51,550 bases of DNA. It comes from Kiritimatiellia bacterium. GTDB taxonomy: Bacteria > Verrucomicrobiota > Kiritimatiellia > RFP12 > UBA1067. The notes under the pieces were generated by a model, which saw only the letters and a program-made list of their open reading frames with translations, was not told the DNA's origin and ran no database searches. The DNA lies in NCBI GenBank assembly GCA_017405115.1, contig JAFRBA010000268.1, positions 1-51,550 of the forward strand, read 5' to 3'. Below, piece after piece: positions 7,229 to 15,825 of this stretch. Position 1 is the first letter of the stretch, and each line of letters opens with the position of its first letter. The position numbers and the translations under genes are program-made.

Positions 7229-8071
7229 TCAAGTCGAAGTCGCCGCGTCAGGCTCCTGGCGCGGGGCGGCCGGCGCGGCGTCGATGCGCGGCACGGCGGC
7301 CAGAAGCCGCCGCGTGTAGTCGCTAGTCGGCGCCGAGAAGACGTCCTCCGGCGCGCCTACGTCGACGAACACGCCCTTCTCCATCACGCATATGCGGTCG
7401 CAGACGTTCTTGACCACGGCCAGGTCGTGCGCTATGAGGATTATCGCGAGTCCGAAGTCCCGTCGGATGTCGCGCAGCAGGTTGAGCACACGGGCCTGCA
7501 CGGAGACGTCGAGGGCGCTCACAGGCTCGTCGGCGACGAGGACCTGCGGGCTGCAGGCGAGCGCTCTCGCGACGCTGACGCGCTGGCACTGGCCGCCAGA
7601 CATCTCGCGCGGGTACTGGTCGAGGACGGCTGGGGAAAGGCCGACGAGCGAGAGAAGCTCCTCGGCGCTTCTCCCGCCGCACTTCCCTGTTACCTGTCCC
7701 CTGTTCCCCGTTCCCTCTTTTCCTTCGTCCTTCTTCCTTCTTCCCTCTATCTAACTCCCGTCCCGCAGGGTCTGCCGCACGGTCATGCGCGGATTGAGGC
7801 TGCCCACGGCGTCCTGGAATATCATCTGCATGGACTGTGCGCGGACAGTCACCTCGCCGCCGGACTTCGGCTGCAGCCCCATCAGGACCTTGGCTATCGT
7901 GGACTTTCCGCTTCCGGACTCGCCGACGATGCCGAGGATCTCGCCGGCGTCCAGCTTGAAACTGACGCCGCGCACGGCCTCATACGTGCCGTAGCGGACA
8001 TGCAGGTCGCGAACCTCAACGAGGGCGTTCACACTTGTCCCTGGGCTTCTCGAACAGTTGAACCTCTTCAT
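7229..8071 (-). pseudogene. Oligopeptide/dipeptide-type ABC transporter ATPase, interrupted by an in-frame heptamer array with a stop codon
   Basis: The 5' part (8071 to 7751) encodes the Walker [19 protein letters not shown] and the Q-loop [15 protein letters not shown] typical of DppF/OppF. The 3' part has the signature [15 protein letters not shown], Walker [15 protein letters not shown] and the H-loop IAHDLAV. The two halves are in the same frame. Between them the frame hits TAG (about 7752) and then a 63-bp array of nine heptamers (7688-7750), which replaces the expected linker of the helical domain. Unless the stop is read through, the gene is dead. No permease or binding-protein gene lies nearby. 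A GTG inside the frame (about 8032) is an alternative start. Confidence 0.85.
7688..7750. repeat. Heptamer tandem repeat inside the ABC ATPase gene
   Basis: Nine 7-bp units on the plus strand: tgttacc, tgtcccc, tgttccc, cgttccc, tcttttc, cttcgtc, cttcttc, cttcttc, cctctat. The minus (coding) strand is nearly pure purine. Total length 63 bp is a multiple of three, so downstream coding stays in frame; the TAG lies at its 5' junction. Confidence 0.85.
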
Positions 8072-8095
8072 TCTTCATCCCCGCATGTGCCGCGC

Positions 8096-8104
8096 ATTAT
8101 ACCA
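8096..8104 (-). promoter_or_regulatory. Extended -10 promoter upstream of the broken ABC ATPase gene
   Basis: The minus strand reads TATGGTATAAT with TATAAT at 8096-8101. No good -35 box is seen at 16-18 bp, so it would depend on the TGG-type extension. The ABC ATPase reading frame starts 25 bp downstream. Confidence 0.55.
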
Positions 8105-8228
8105 TAATTCGGCGTGGCGTTGTTGGATGAACCAGCAAAGAAGCGACGAAAGCTCTCACGGCAAGCGGGAACTATCCCCACACTGATCCAAATGGGTGGG
8201 TTTGTAACTTGCTGTGTCATCATGCCTG

Positions 8229-9512
8229 TCATGGTCTGAGGCATCCGATCGGGCAGACGATGATTCCGTCCTCGCGCGTGTAGGCATACTCGCCGACGGC
8301 CGTCACGACCATTCGGAACACAGGGCGAAGCGCCTTTCGAGATTCGACCAATCGCAAATAGCCGTCAAGCGACGCAACCCCATCTTCGATCAATCGCTCT
8401 CCGCCAAGCTTCAGCTCGACAAGCGCGTAACGCCCTTTTGCGTCCTCCAGCACTGCATCGCACTCTAGGCCAGTCTTGTCGTGATAGCGAAACACATGTC
8501 CGCGTTGAGCTTCCATGTATGTTCTGATGTCCCGCATGCACAGCGTCTCAAAGAGATAGCCGAACGAGCGAAGGTCCTTCATCAGGCTTGCAGGTGTTGC
8601 GTCCAATGCCGCCGTTGCGATGGACGGGTCGACGAAATATCGCGTTTCGGACGCACGTATGGCCTCTTTCGCGCGCAGCGAAGGCGTCCACGCTCGAACG
8701 TTGTCAACAACGAATATCCGTTCCAAGGCGTTCAGATAGGAGTAGATCGTATCTTCGCTCAGGCTGTCCGTGTCGTTGGCCACGATATCCCGCCTGATCG
8801 CCGCAAGGCTGGACTGCGTTCCCTGAAGCCGGGCATACGAACGAAGCAACCTGCGCACTCTCGCCGGATCGCGAGGAATCCCGTCCGCCCGCGAAATGTC
8901 GCTTTCCGTTACCGCCGTGAAATATTCCCTGGAGACGTTCAACGCGCCCCGACCATTCTTCCCGACGGCCGCAGGCCACCCTCCGCGACAGATTATTGCG
9001 GCCATTTCGTCCAGTTCGATCTTTCTGGCTGTAGCGGCGGCAAAATCTTCGCCATCCATCAGCGACCGAAGACTGACCTCGCCAGAGGACTCTCCCGACT
9101 CCCACAAAGTCATGGGGCGCATCCGCACCCATGCGAATCGTCCTGTTCCAGAGTGCCGGATCTTCTTTCGTTTTTCTTCTGGCACAACAGATGAGCCCGT
9201 GAGGATGAAATGGCGATCTCCATCGGAATGATCGACCGTGAATCGGATTGCATCCCAGAGTTCCGGGATGTCCTGCCACTCGTCCAACAACCTCGGACTC
9301 TTCCCCTTCAGCAATTCGGAAATCTTCGTTCCTGCGGTCACAAGATACTGTTCATGCTGATCTGGATCGTCAATATACAGGAAGCTCTGCGCATGTTGCT
9401 CACATGTCGTCGTTTTGCCACACCACTTGGGTCCCTCAACCAAAACCGCGCCAATGTACGACAGTTTTTCATCTAGGATTTCATCAACTATTCTTCTACG
9501 ATATTCTTTCAT
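8229..9512 (-). CDS. AAA_14/DUF4143-type ATP-binding protein
   Basis: 427 residues. The N-terminal ATPase has Walker A GPKWCGKTT (about residues 28-36), Walker B region PRLLDEWQDIPELWD and sensor FILTGSS. The C-terminal half matches the DUF4143 (PD-(D/E)XK-like) domain, with FRYHDKTGLECDAVLE and YALVELKLGG as the expected acidic/Lys motif. Such proteins are common single-gene accessory elements of unknown role in gut bacteria. The TATAAT at 9522-9527 ends only 9 nt before the ATG, so the message would be leaderless or nearly so. A 23-bp-period repeat lies just upstream. Confidence 0.9.
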   Translation of the reverse strand: MKEYRRRIVDEILDEKLSYIGAVLVEGPKWCGKTTTCEQHAQSFLYIDDPDQHEQYLVTAGTKISELLKGKSPRLLDEWQDIPELWDAIRFTVDHSDGDRHFILTGSSVVPEEKRKKIRHSGTGRFAWVRMRPMTLWESGESSGEVSLRSLMDGEDFAAATARKIELDEMAAIICRGGWPAAVGKNGRGALNVSREYFTAVTESDISRADGIPRDPARVRRLLRSYARLQGTQSSLAAIRRDIVANDTDSLSEDTIYSYLNALERIFVVDNVRAWTPSLRAKEAIRASETRYFVDPSIATAALDATPASLMKDLRSFGYLFETLCMRDIRTYMEAQRGHVFRYHDKTGLECDAVLEDAKGRYALVELKLGGERLIEDGVASLDGYLRLVESRKALRPVFRMVVTAVGEYAYTREDGIIVCPIGCLRP

Positions 9513-9521
9513 TTGGCTGCT

Positions 9522-9550
9522 ATTATATCATATATCTGGCGGATGCGCAA
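9522..9550 (-). promoter_or_regulatory. Promoter of the AAA/DUF4143 gene
   Basis: TTGCGC (9545-9550), 17-bp spacer, TATAAT (9522-9527) on the minus strand; predicted transcription start 2-3 nt before the ATG at 9512. Confidence 0.65.
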
Positions 9551-9556
9551 CCACCG

Positions 9557-9617
9557 TTCGGCGGTTTTTCCGATTCTCATTCGGCAATTTTTCCACTCTT
9601 CGCTCGGCGATTTTTCC
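9557..9617. repeat. Three 15-bp direct repeats with 23-bp spacing
   Basis: ttcggcggtttttcc (9557-9571), ttcggcaatttttcc (9580-9594) and ctcggcgatttttcc (9603-9617), separated by 8-bp non-conserved spacers. They fill the gap between the argH stop (9644) and the promoter of the AAA/DUF4143 gene. They could be binding sites for a regulator or a remnant of duplicated coding sequence. Confidence 0.8.
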
Positions 9618-9643
9618 AGCCGCCGACATGGCACACCTAGCCC

Positions 9644-11005
9644 TCATGCCCTCTTCAGCAGCGAGGCACAACGGCGATCAAGGGCAGCCAGCCGCGCCGA
9701 GACGCCCTTGAGCGCATCGCGGCAGCGGCGGTTGTAGGCGCCTAGGTCGATGCCGAGGCACGTCCCCTCGTGGGTCTTGGCGGCGACTGCCGCGTCCGGA
9801 TCCTCCGACTCAAGCTGCTCGAGGTGGTCGCGGACGTCATGGTAGGCGTCGCGCCACGGCGTGCCGGCGGCGACCTTGCGCAGCGCGACGTCCGTGGCGA
9901 AGACGCCCGGGGTAAAGCCGGCGCGGCACCTCTCGGCGTCGACCTTAACGCCGTCGACGACCTTTGCGAGTATGCGCAACGTCGTGCGCGTGATGTCCAG
10001 CCCCTTCATGTACAGCCACTTGCAGTCCTGCAGGTCGCGGTTGTAGCCGCCCGGCATCGCGTGGAGGAGCGAGAGTGACGCGGTCTGGAGGCCGAGCACC
10101 TGGGCGGCCTTCGAGCGCACGAGCTCCAGGACGTCGGGGTTGAACTTCTGCGGCATTATGGACGAGCCGGTGCAGAATTCGCGCGGCAGCCTGAAGTACG
10201 CGAACTCCGGCATCGAGAAGAGGATGAGGTCCTCGGCGAGGCGCGAGAGGACCGCCATCAGCTGCGCGAGCGCGGAGAGGAGCGCGGCCTCGCATTCGCC
10301 GCGGGCCATGGATGCGCCGAAGCAGTTGTGGATGGTGCGCGCGAAGCCGAGCAGCTCCGTCGTGCGCGCGCGGTCCAGCGGCAGCGGCACGCCGTAGCCC
10401 GCCGCGCTGCCGAGCGGGTTCGCGTCCGCAAGGCGGTACGCGGCCTCCAGGTTCTCGAGCTGGTCGAGGACCATCTCCGCGTGTCCCGTGGCCCACATCT
10501 CGACCGTGGACGGCATGGCTGGCTGGAGGTGTGTTCGCCCTACGAGCGGTATCGGGCCCGCCTTGCCGCCGAAGGCGACGAGGGAAGACGCCAGCGCGAC
10601 GGTTTCCGCCTCGGCGCGGAGGATCGCGTCCTTCATGTGCAGCCTCACGTCCACTGCGACCTGGTCGTTGCGCGAACGGCCGGTGTGGATCTTCTTGCCG
10701 AGGTCGCCGAGCTTCTCGGTGAGCATGCGCTCGACGGCCATGTGGACGTCCTGGTCGTCCTCGCGGATGGAGAACCGGCCCTCCTCCGCGAGCGCGGCGA
10801 CATCGGCGAGCGCCTTGCGCACCTTCGCTGCCTCCGCCTTCGTCACGACGGGCCGCTTCAGCTTCATCTCGCTCAGCATCGTGACGTGCGCGGCGGTGCC
10901 CATGCAGTCCCATTTCGCGAGGGCGAGGTCGAGCACGGGGTCGTCGCCGACCGTGTACGACAGGACGTCCGCGTCCACCGTGTTGTCCGTTATGGTCTTC
11001 TTCAT
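9644..11005 (-). CDS. argH: Argininosuccinate lyase
   Basis: This 453-residue enzyme of the fumarase/aspartase superfamily splits argininosuccinate to arginine and fumarate. Motifs: HTGRSRNDQV, GRTHLQPAMPST (catalytic His), and the signature GSSIMPQKFNPDVLEL. The ATG at 11005 overlaps the stop of the upstream exported protein as ATGA and has GGAGG 9 nt before it. No other arginine gene is adjacent, so its operon placement after mraY is not pathway based. Confidence 0.96.
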   Translation of the reverse strand: MKKTITDNTVDADVLSYTVGDDPVLDLALAKWDCMGTAAHVTMLSEMKLKRPVVTKAEAAKVRKALADVAALAEEGRFSIREDDQDVHMAVERMLTEKLGDLGKKIHTGRSRNDQVAVDVRLHMKDAILRAEAETVALASSLVAFGGKAGPIPLVGRTHLQPAMPSTVEMWATGHAEMVLDQLENLEAAYRLADANPLGSAAGYGVPLPLDRARTTELLGFARTIHNCFGASMARGECEAALLSALAQLMAVLSRLAEDLILFSMPEFAYFRLPREFCTGSSIMPQKFNPDVLELVRSKAAQVLGLQTASLSLLHAMPGGYNRDLQDCKWLYMKGLDITRTTLRILAKVVDGVKVDAERCRAGFTPGVFATDVALRKVAAGTPWRDAYHDVRDHLEQLESEDPDAAVAAKTHEGTCLGIDLGAYNRRCRDALKGVSARLAALDRRCASLLKRA

Positions 11006-11931
11006 GCCTGTGTGCCTCCTTCCCGTTTCCGGGCTTCCTCGAACGCCACGTTCAGCAGGACGTCCGCCTCGTCCAGCATGCGCACGAGGCCGTCCCTGTC
11101 CGCTTCTCCCTTGGCAAGCGCGAACAGGAACCGCATGTACGCATTGGCCGCGGCGGTGAGCGCGGGGCTCTTCCCTCCGCCGAACACCGGCATCTCTTGG
11201 GCCTTGATGAATGCGATGGAACGTATCGCGGGCACGGCCTCCACGCACGCGATCGCGTCCCTGAACGAAAGGCAGTCGTAGCGCCCGGCGAAGCGGAGGT
11301 CGTACTGCGGCGGATAGAGGTAGAGCCTCGAGGCGAAGACGAGGACCTCCCGCGGGCAGGCCGTTCCAGGCCTGAATATGCGGCGCATGAGACGGAGCCC
11401 CTCCTCGTCGTCCGCCACTCCCTTGCCGGTCGCAAGCCACTCCTCAAGTTTCAGGCGCTCGTCCTCTAGCCGCAGCTCCGGGTCGGAGGCGCGGTAGGCG
11501 GCGACGGCCTGCGCGTCGGAGAGCTCCGTTCCGCGCACGCGGCGGTAGAAACCCTTGACGACTTCAAGGCGGAGGCGGTCAATGTCCGCATAGCCGGGCG
11601 CCGGGATGTAGATGCGCGTCACCACGCCGGCGTCGTTTGTCACGGCCCTGGCGACGACGGACGCGTCGTTGGTGCGCACCTCGCCGACGTAGACGACGAT
11701 TCCAGGCGTGGAGGACCGCTCGTCGCGCATCGAGAGGCCGCGGCGAAGCGCCTTGACCGTATCGGCCGCGAAGCTCGCGATCGGCATCTGGTATTCGCGC
11801 CGCATGTCCTCCGGGCAGTCCGCGAAGACGCGCACGAAGCCCTCGGCCTGGGTGATGACCGGCGCCTTGAACCGCGCTATGATCTCCGCGCGCGAAAGGG
11901 CGAGGAGGAGAATGGCGGCGAGCGGCGACAT
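11002..11931 (-). CDS. Exported protein of unknown function
   Basis: 309 residues with an N-terminal hydrophobic segment (MSPLAAILLLALS). It is rich in Arg, Ala and Glu, largely helical in appearance, with the block VKGFYRRVRGTELSD and a conserved-looking FASRLYLYPPQYDLRFAGRYDCLSFRD-type region (given here only by position, about residues 205-235). I recognise no family. It overlaps both neighbours: TGATG with mraY upstream and ATGA with argH downstream, so it is the middle of a tightly coupled mraY-unknown-argH unit. A cell-envelope role next to mraY is only a guess. Confidence 0.7.
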   Translation of the reverse strand: MSPLAAILLLALSRAEIIARFKAPVITQAEGFVRVFADCPEDMRREYQMPIASFAADTVKALRRGLSMRDERSSTPGIVVYVGEVRTNDASVVARAVTNDAGVVTRIYIPAPGYADIDRLRLEVVKGFYRRVRGTELSDAQAVAAYRASDPELRLEDERLKLEEWLATGKGVADDEEGLRLMRRIFRPGTACPREVLVFASRLYLYPPQYDLRFAGRYDCLSFRDAIACVEAVPAIRSIAFIKAQEMPVFGGGKSPALTAAANAYMRFLFALAKGEADRDGLVRMLDEADVLLNVAFEEARKREGGTQA

Positions 11932-13103
11932 CAGCGTATCTTTATCAGCAGGATGAGCAGGACCGGCATCACGACGAGCTGCAGGAGCGTGAAGCGCATG
12001 AGCACCTGCGCGTTCGACCAGCCCAGGTTCTTCTTGCAGTGGTCGTGGAGCGGGAAGCGTATCCTGCGTATGACGTTCCCCTCGCCTATGTCGAAGCCCA
12101 TGCGCTTCGCCAGGCGGAGGAGGACGAGCTTGCCGAGGCCGCCGCCGCCGTTGACGAGCACCACCGGCGATAGCGCCAGCACGAGGAGCGGGTTGCCGGT
12201 CATGATGGAGGCGGTCGCGACGAGTATGCCGAGGAACCTGCTGCCGGCGTCGCCCATGAGTATCTTGGAGGGCTCCGCGTTGTACCACAGGTAGCCGCCG
12301 AAGCCGCCCGCCGCTATCATGACCACGATGGCCCAGCGCGCGGCCTCGGAATAGACCGGCACGAGGAAGTAGTGGGCGGCCGGGCGGTAGCCCACCACGA
12401 CGTAGAGGATCACGGCCAGCATGGCGAGCGTGATGACGGTCAGCGTGCCGGCGAGCCCGTCGACGCCGTCCGAGCAGTTGGTGGCGTTCATCGTGAACCA
12501 CAGTATGAACGCCGTCGTGGGCACGTACAGCCACCACGGGGCGAACCACAACCCCTTCACGAACGGCAGCCACACGATCATCCGCGCCGAATCGCACGCG
12601 GCGGCGGCGCGCAGAGTGTCGGCGCCGAACGTGGAGGCGAACTCGGGGTCGCCGACCAGCTCCGCCGGCACGTGCGAGTGGCCGAGGAATATGAAGCCCG
12701 CGATTGCGACGGAGACAACGGCGTCCAGCAGGCCCTTCTTCAGCTCGCTCCACGGAACGCTGGCGCGGTCGTCCATATAGCCGAACAGCATCGCCGCGTA
12801 GAGCATGGCAACGACCATGAGGTCCCAGAACTTGAGCGGCGCGAACAGCACGACCACCGGCAGGCACAGCAACGTCACGTAGAAGCCCGAGCCGGTAGGC
12901 TTGCCCGCCGACATCATGCCGCCGAGGTCTTTGCATATGGCCTTGCCGCGGTCGCGCGGCAGCCTGTTCCACAGTCGCGGCAGGAAGACGGCTATCAGCA
13001 CCGCCGCGGCGAGCGTGCCGCCGGCCAGGAGGACGGCGTGGGACTGGAGGAGCCTGAACGGGCCCCAGTACGGCGTCAGAAGTTTTGAGAGATAGTACAG
13101 CAC
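11931..13103 (-). CDS. mraY: MraY-type phospho-N-acetylmuramoyl-pentapeptide transferase
   Basis: A polytopic membrane protein (390 residues, about ten hydrophobic segments) that should join UDP-MurNAc-pentapeptide to undecaprenyl phosphate for peptidoglycan. Visible motifs: LFGYMDDRAS (the DD pair), NATNCSDGVDGLAG (catalytic Asp region), ILMGDAGSRFLG, and PLHDHCKKNLGW, a variant of the usual PLHHH. The divergent second and last motifs leave open a related GT4-type polyprenyl-phosphate transferase, although overall layout favours MraY. It is not in a mur cluster. The GTG start at 13103 lies 7 nt after the TATAAT, so the transcript would be leaderless. Confidence 0.82.
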   Translation of the reverse strand: MLYYLSKLLTPYWGPFRLLQSHAVLLAGGTLAAAVLIAVFLPRLWNRLPRDRGKAICKDLGGMMSAGKPTGSGFYVTLLCLPVVVLFAPLKFWDLMVVAMLYAAMLFGYMDDRASVPWSELKKGLLDAVVSVAIAGFIFLGHSHVPAELVGDPEFASTFGADTLRAAAACDSARMIVWLPFVKGLWFAPWWLYVPTTAFILWFTMNATNCSDGVDGLAGTLTVITLAMLAVILYVVVGYRPAAHYFLVPVYSEAARWAIVVMIAAGGFGGYLWYNAEPSKILMGDAGSRFLGILVATASIMTGNPLLVLALSPVVLVNGGGGLGKLVLLRLAKRMGFDIGEGNVIRRIRFPLHDHCKKNLGWSNAQVLMRFTLLQLVVMPVLLILLIKIR

Positions 13104-13109
13104 GTGCGC

Positions 13110-13118
13110 ATTATACCA
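13110..13118 (-). promoter_or_regulatory. Extended -10 promoter for mraY
   Basis: The minus strand reads AATGGTATAAT (TATAAT at 13110-13115) in the 25-bp gap after leuS. The predicted transcription start falls on or next to the GTG of mraY. Confidence 0.6.
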
Positions 13119-13128
13119 TTTTCCAGCG

Positions 13129-15825
13129 TCAGCGCACCACGAAGTTCACCATGCGCTTCGGGACCGCTATGACCTTTACGACAGTCTTTCCCTCAAGGAA
13201 GCGGGCCACTTCGGCGTCCGCCTTGGCCGCCGCCTCCATGTCGGCGGGGGTTGCCGCGAGCGGAACGCGTATCCTGCCGCGCAGCTTCCCCATCACCTGG
13301 ACCGGCACCTCGATCTCGTCCTCGACGAGAGCCGCCGCGTCATAGGCCGGCCAAGGCTCGTACGCCAGCGTCCTGTCATGGCCGAGGAACTGCCAGAGCT
13401 CCTCGCCGAGATGCGGCGCGAACGGAGAAAGGCAGAGGACGAAAGTCTCTAAATATTCCCTAGGCAGGGGTTCGGGGCCGTCCCCGTCCTTTGCCGCGCC
13501 CTTCGCGAAGCCCTCGGCCTCGTTGATGAACACCATCATCGCCGATATGGCGGTGTTGAACGCCATCGCCTCCAGGTCGTCGCCGACCTTCTTGACCATT
13601 GCCGCCAGGCTCTTCGCCTCGGCCTTGGTCATCGGCCTGTCTGCAGCGGGCGTCTCCGTCACGAGACGGTTTGCGCGCTTGAGGAAACGGTGCACGCCCT
13701 CCACGCCCTTCGTGGACCACGGCTTCACCGCCTGGAGAGGGCCCATGAACATCTCGTAGAGCCTGAGCGAGTCGGCGCCGTAGTCGCGAATGACGTCGTC
13801 GGGGTTGACTACGTTCTTGAGCGACTTCGACATCTTCGCGGGGAACTCCGTGAGCGGCTCGGGCTCGCCGCCCTCCTCGGCGCCCCATGGCTTGCCGTCG
13901 CGCCACTCGACCTGGTCCGTCGGGACCAGCACGCCGCGCGGCGTCTTGAACGCGGTGCCGAGGATCATGCCCTGGTTGACGAGCTTCTGGAACGGCTCCG
14001 GCGTCGGGACGAGTCCGAGGTCGAACAGCACCTTGTGCCAGACGCGCGCATAGAGAAGGTGGAGCACGGCGTGCTCCGCGCCGCCGACGTAGAGGTCGAC
14101 AGGAAGCCACTTCTTCAGCAGCTCCGAGTCTGCGAAGCACTTGTCGTTGGCCGGGTCTATGTACCTGAGATAGTACCAGCAGCTGCCGGCCCACTGCGGC
14201 ATGGTGTTCGTCTCCCTGACGCCTTTCCTGCCGGTCTTCGGGTCGACGACGTTCACCCAGTCCGCCGCCTTGGCGAGCGGAGGCTCGCCGGTCCCGGTGG
14301 GCTTGTAGTCTGCGAGCTCCGGGAGCGTCAGTGGCAGGTCTTCCTCCTGGACGAGCGTGTTCGTGCCGTCTTCCCAGTGTATCACGGGGAATGGCTCGCC
14401 CCAGTAGCGCTGGCGGGAGAAAAGCCAGTCGCGCAGCTTGTACTGCGTCTTCGCCTTGCCGACGCCCTTCTCCTCAAGCCACTTGACCATCGCCGGGCGG
14501 GCCTCTTCGACGGAAAGCCCGTTCAGGAAGCCCGAGTTCACCATCACGCCCGTCGCTATGTCGGTGAACGCCGCCTCTCCGGTATAGGGCACTCTCGAGC
14601 GGCTATCATCGCTTCCACCGCTTTTATCGCTTACATCACTTTTCTCTCCAGCCGGCGCCACTACCTGGTATATTGGCAAGCCGAAGACCTTCGCAAAGTC
14701 GAAGTCGCGCTCGTCGTGCGCCGGCACGGCCATGATCGCGCCGGTGCCGTACGTCGCAAGGACGTAGTCGGAGATGAATATCGGGAGCCTGTCCCCGTTC
14801 ACCGGGTTGACGCCGACGACGCCGTCGAGCCTGACGCCCGTCTTCTCCTTGTTGAGCTCAGTGCGCTCGAGGTCGCTCTTCGCCGCGGCCTTGCCACGAT
14901 AGGCGACGACCTCGTCGGCGTTCCTGATCGTTCCGTCGCCGAGCCACCTCTCCACCAGTTCGTGCTCCGGCGAGAGCACCATGTAAGTCGCGCCGAAGAG
15001 CGTGTCGCAGCGGGTGGTGTAGACTGTGATGACTTCGTCATCAGTGGAAGAGTGGAAAGGTGGAAGAGTGGAAGAGTTGTGGACTTCAGACTTTTCCACT
15101 TTTTCACCATTCCACTTTTCCACTTTGAAATCGACAATCGCACCCGTCGACTTGCCAATCCAGTTGCGCTGCATCTCCTTTATGCCCTCGGGCCAGTCGA
15201 GCCCGTCCAGGTCGTTCAGGAGCCGCTCCGCGTATTCGGTGATCCTGAGCATCCACTGGCGCATCGGGCGGCGGACGACCGGGTGGTTGCCCCGTTCGGA
15301 GCGCCCGTCGATGACCTCCTCGTTGGCGAGCACCGTCCCGAGCGCCGGACACCAGTTGACCGGCACCTCGGCCACGTAGGCAAGGCCCTTCTTGTAGAGC
15401 TGCTCGAATATCCACTGCGTCCACCTGTAGTACTTCGGGTCCGTCGTGTTGACCTCGCGGTCCCAGTCGTAGCTGAACCCGAGCGCCTGTATCTGGTCGC
15501 GGAAGCGGTCCACGTTCTTCTTTGTCGTGACGGCGGGGTGGGTGCCGGTCTCCACTGCATACTGCTCGGCAGGAAAGCCGAAGGCGTCCCAGCCCATCGG
15601 ATGCAGCACGTTGAAGCCCTTCATCCTCTTGTACCTGCAGAGGATGTCCGTCGCGGTGTATCCCTCGGGATGGCCTACGTGGAGCCCCGCGCCCGACGGA
15701 TAGGGGAACATGTCCAGGCAGTAGAACTTTTCGCCTGGCGCGGCGGAGTCGGTCTTGAAGGTCTTGTTCTCTATCCAGAACTTCCGCCACTTCCTCTCGA
15801 TGGCGGAAAAATTGTACTCGCTCAT
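13129..15825 (-). CDS. leuS: Leucyl-tRNA synthetase with two low-complexity insertions
   Basis: Class I synthetase charging tRNA-Leu. HVGH (the HIGH motif, residues 49-52) follows YPSGAGL; KMSKS is near residue 663; the CP1 editing domain is marked by [10 protein letters not shown] and the [13 protein letters not shown] block. At 898 residues it is longer than most bacterial LeuRS, and the extra length includes two repeat-encoded segments in the editing domain: residues about 234-261 (octamer repeats, 15044-15123) and 396-410 ([15 protein letters not shown], nonamer repeats, 14596-14640). Neither disrupts recognised motifs. The start overlaps the plsX stop as ATGA. Confidence 0.97.
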   Translation of the reverse strand: MSEYNFSAIERKWRKFWIENKTFKTDSAAPGEKFYCLDMFPYPSGAGLHVGHPEGYTATDILCRYKRMKGFNVLHPMGWDAFGFPAEQYAVETGTHPAVTTKKNVDRFRDQIQALGFSYDWDREVNTTDPKYYRWTQWIFEQLYKKGLAYVAEVPVNWCPALGTVLANEEVIDGRSERGNHPVVRRPMRQWMLRITEYAERLLNDLDGLDWPEGIKEMQRNWIGKSTGAIVDFKVEKWNGEKVEKSEVHNSSTLPPFHSSTDDEVITVYTTRCDTLFGATYMVLSPEHELVERWLGDGTIRNADEVVAYRGKAAAKSDLERTELNKEKTGVRLDGVVGVNPVNGDRLPIFISDYVLATYGTGAIMAVPAHDERDFDFAKVFGLPIYQVVAPAGEKSDVSDKSGGSDDSRSRVPYTGEAAFTDIATGVMVNSGFLNGLSVEEARPAMVKWLEEKGVGKAKTQYKLRDWLFSRQRYWGEPFPVIHWEDGTNTLVQEEDLPLTLPELADYKPTGTGEPPLAKAADWVNVVDPKTGRKGVRETNTMPQWAGSCWYYLRYIDPANDKCFADSELLKKWLPVDLYVGGAEHAVLHLLYARVWHKVLFDLGLVPTPEPFQKLVNQGMILGTAFKTPRGVLVPTDQVEWRDGKPWGAEEGGEPEPLTEFPAKMSKSLKNVVNPDDVIRDYGADSLRLYEMFMGPLQAVKPWSTKGVEGVHRFLKRANRLVTETPAADRPMTKAEAKSLAAMVKKVGDDLEAMAFNTAISAMMVFINEAEGFAKGAAKDGDGPEPLPREYLETFVLCLSPFAPHLGEELWQFLGHDRTLAYEPWPAYDAAALVEDEIEVPVQVMGKLRGRIRVPLAATPADMEAAAKADAEVARFLEGKTVVKVIAVPKRMVNFVVR
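14596..14640. repeat. Nonamer tandem repeat inside leuS
   Basis: Five 9-bp units on the plus strand: cgagcggct, atcatcgct, tccaccgct, tttatcgct, tacatcact. The unit is exactly three codons and in phase with leuS, so it encodes five tripeptides of the form Ser-x-x. Confidence 0.85.
15044..15123. repeat. Inverted pair of octamer arrays inside leuS
   Basis: Left arm: gtggaaga, gtggaaag, gtggaaga, gtggaaga, gttgtgga (15044-15083). Right arm: ttttccac, tttttcac, cattccac, ttttccac (15092-15123). The arms are reverse complements in outline, so the leuS mRNA could fold an imperfect hairpin of about 30 bp here. Confidence 0.85.

Noticed and set aside
5843..8107. A 754-codon open frame on the plus strand
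   Set aside because: It is antisense to the metallophosphoesterase and ABC ATPase genes, which have clear motifs. Long antisense frames are expected in DNA this GC-rich.
8114..8231. Short plus-strand frame from a GTG (ALLDEPAKKRRKLSRQ...), 39 codons, as an antitoxin-like gene
   Set aside because: No ribosome binding site, no partner gene and no recognised family; the gap looks like non-coding sequence or an unrecognisable remnant.
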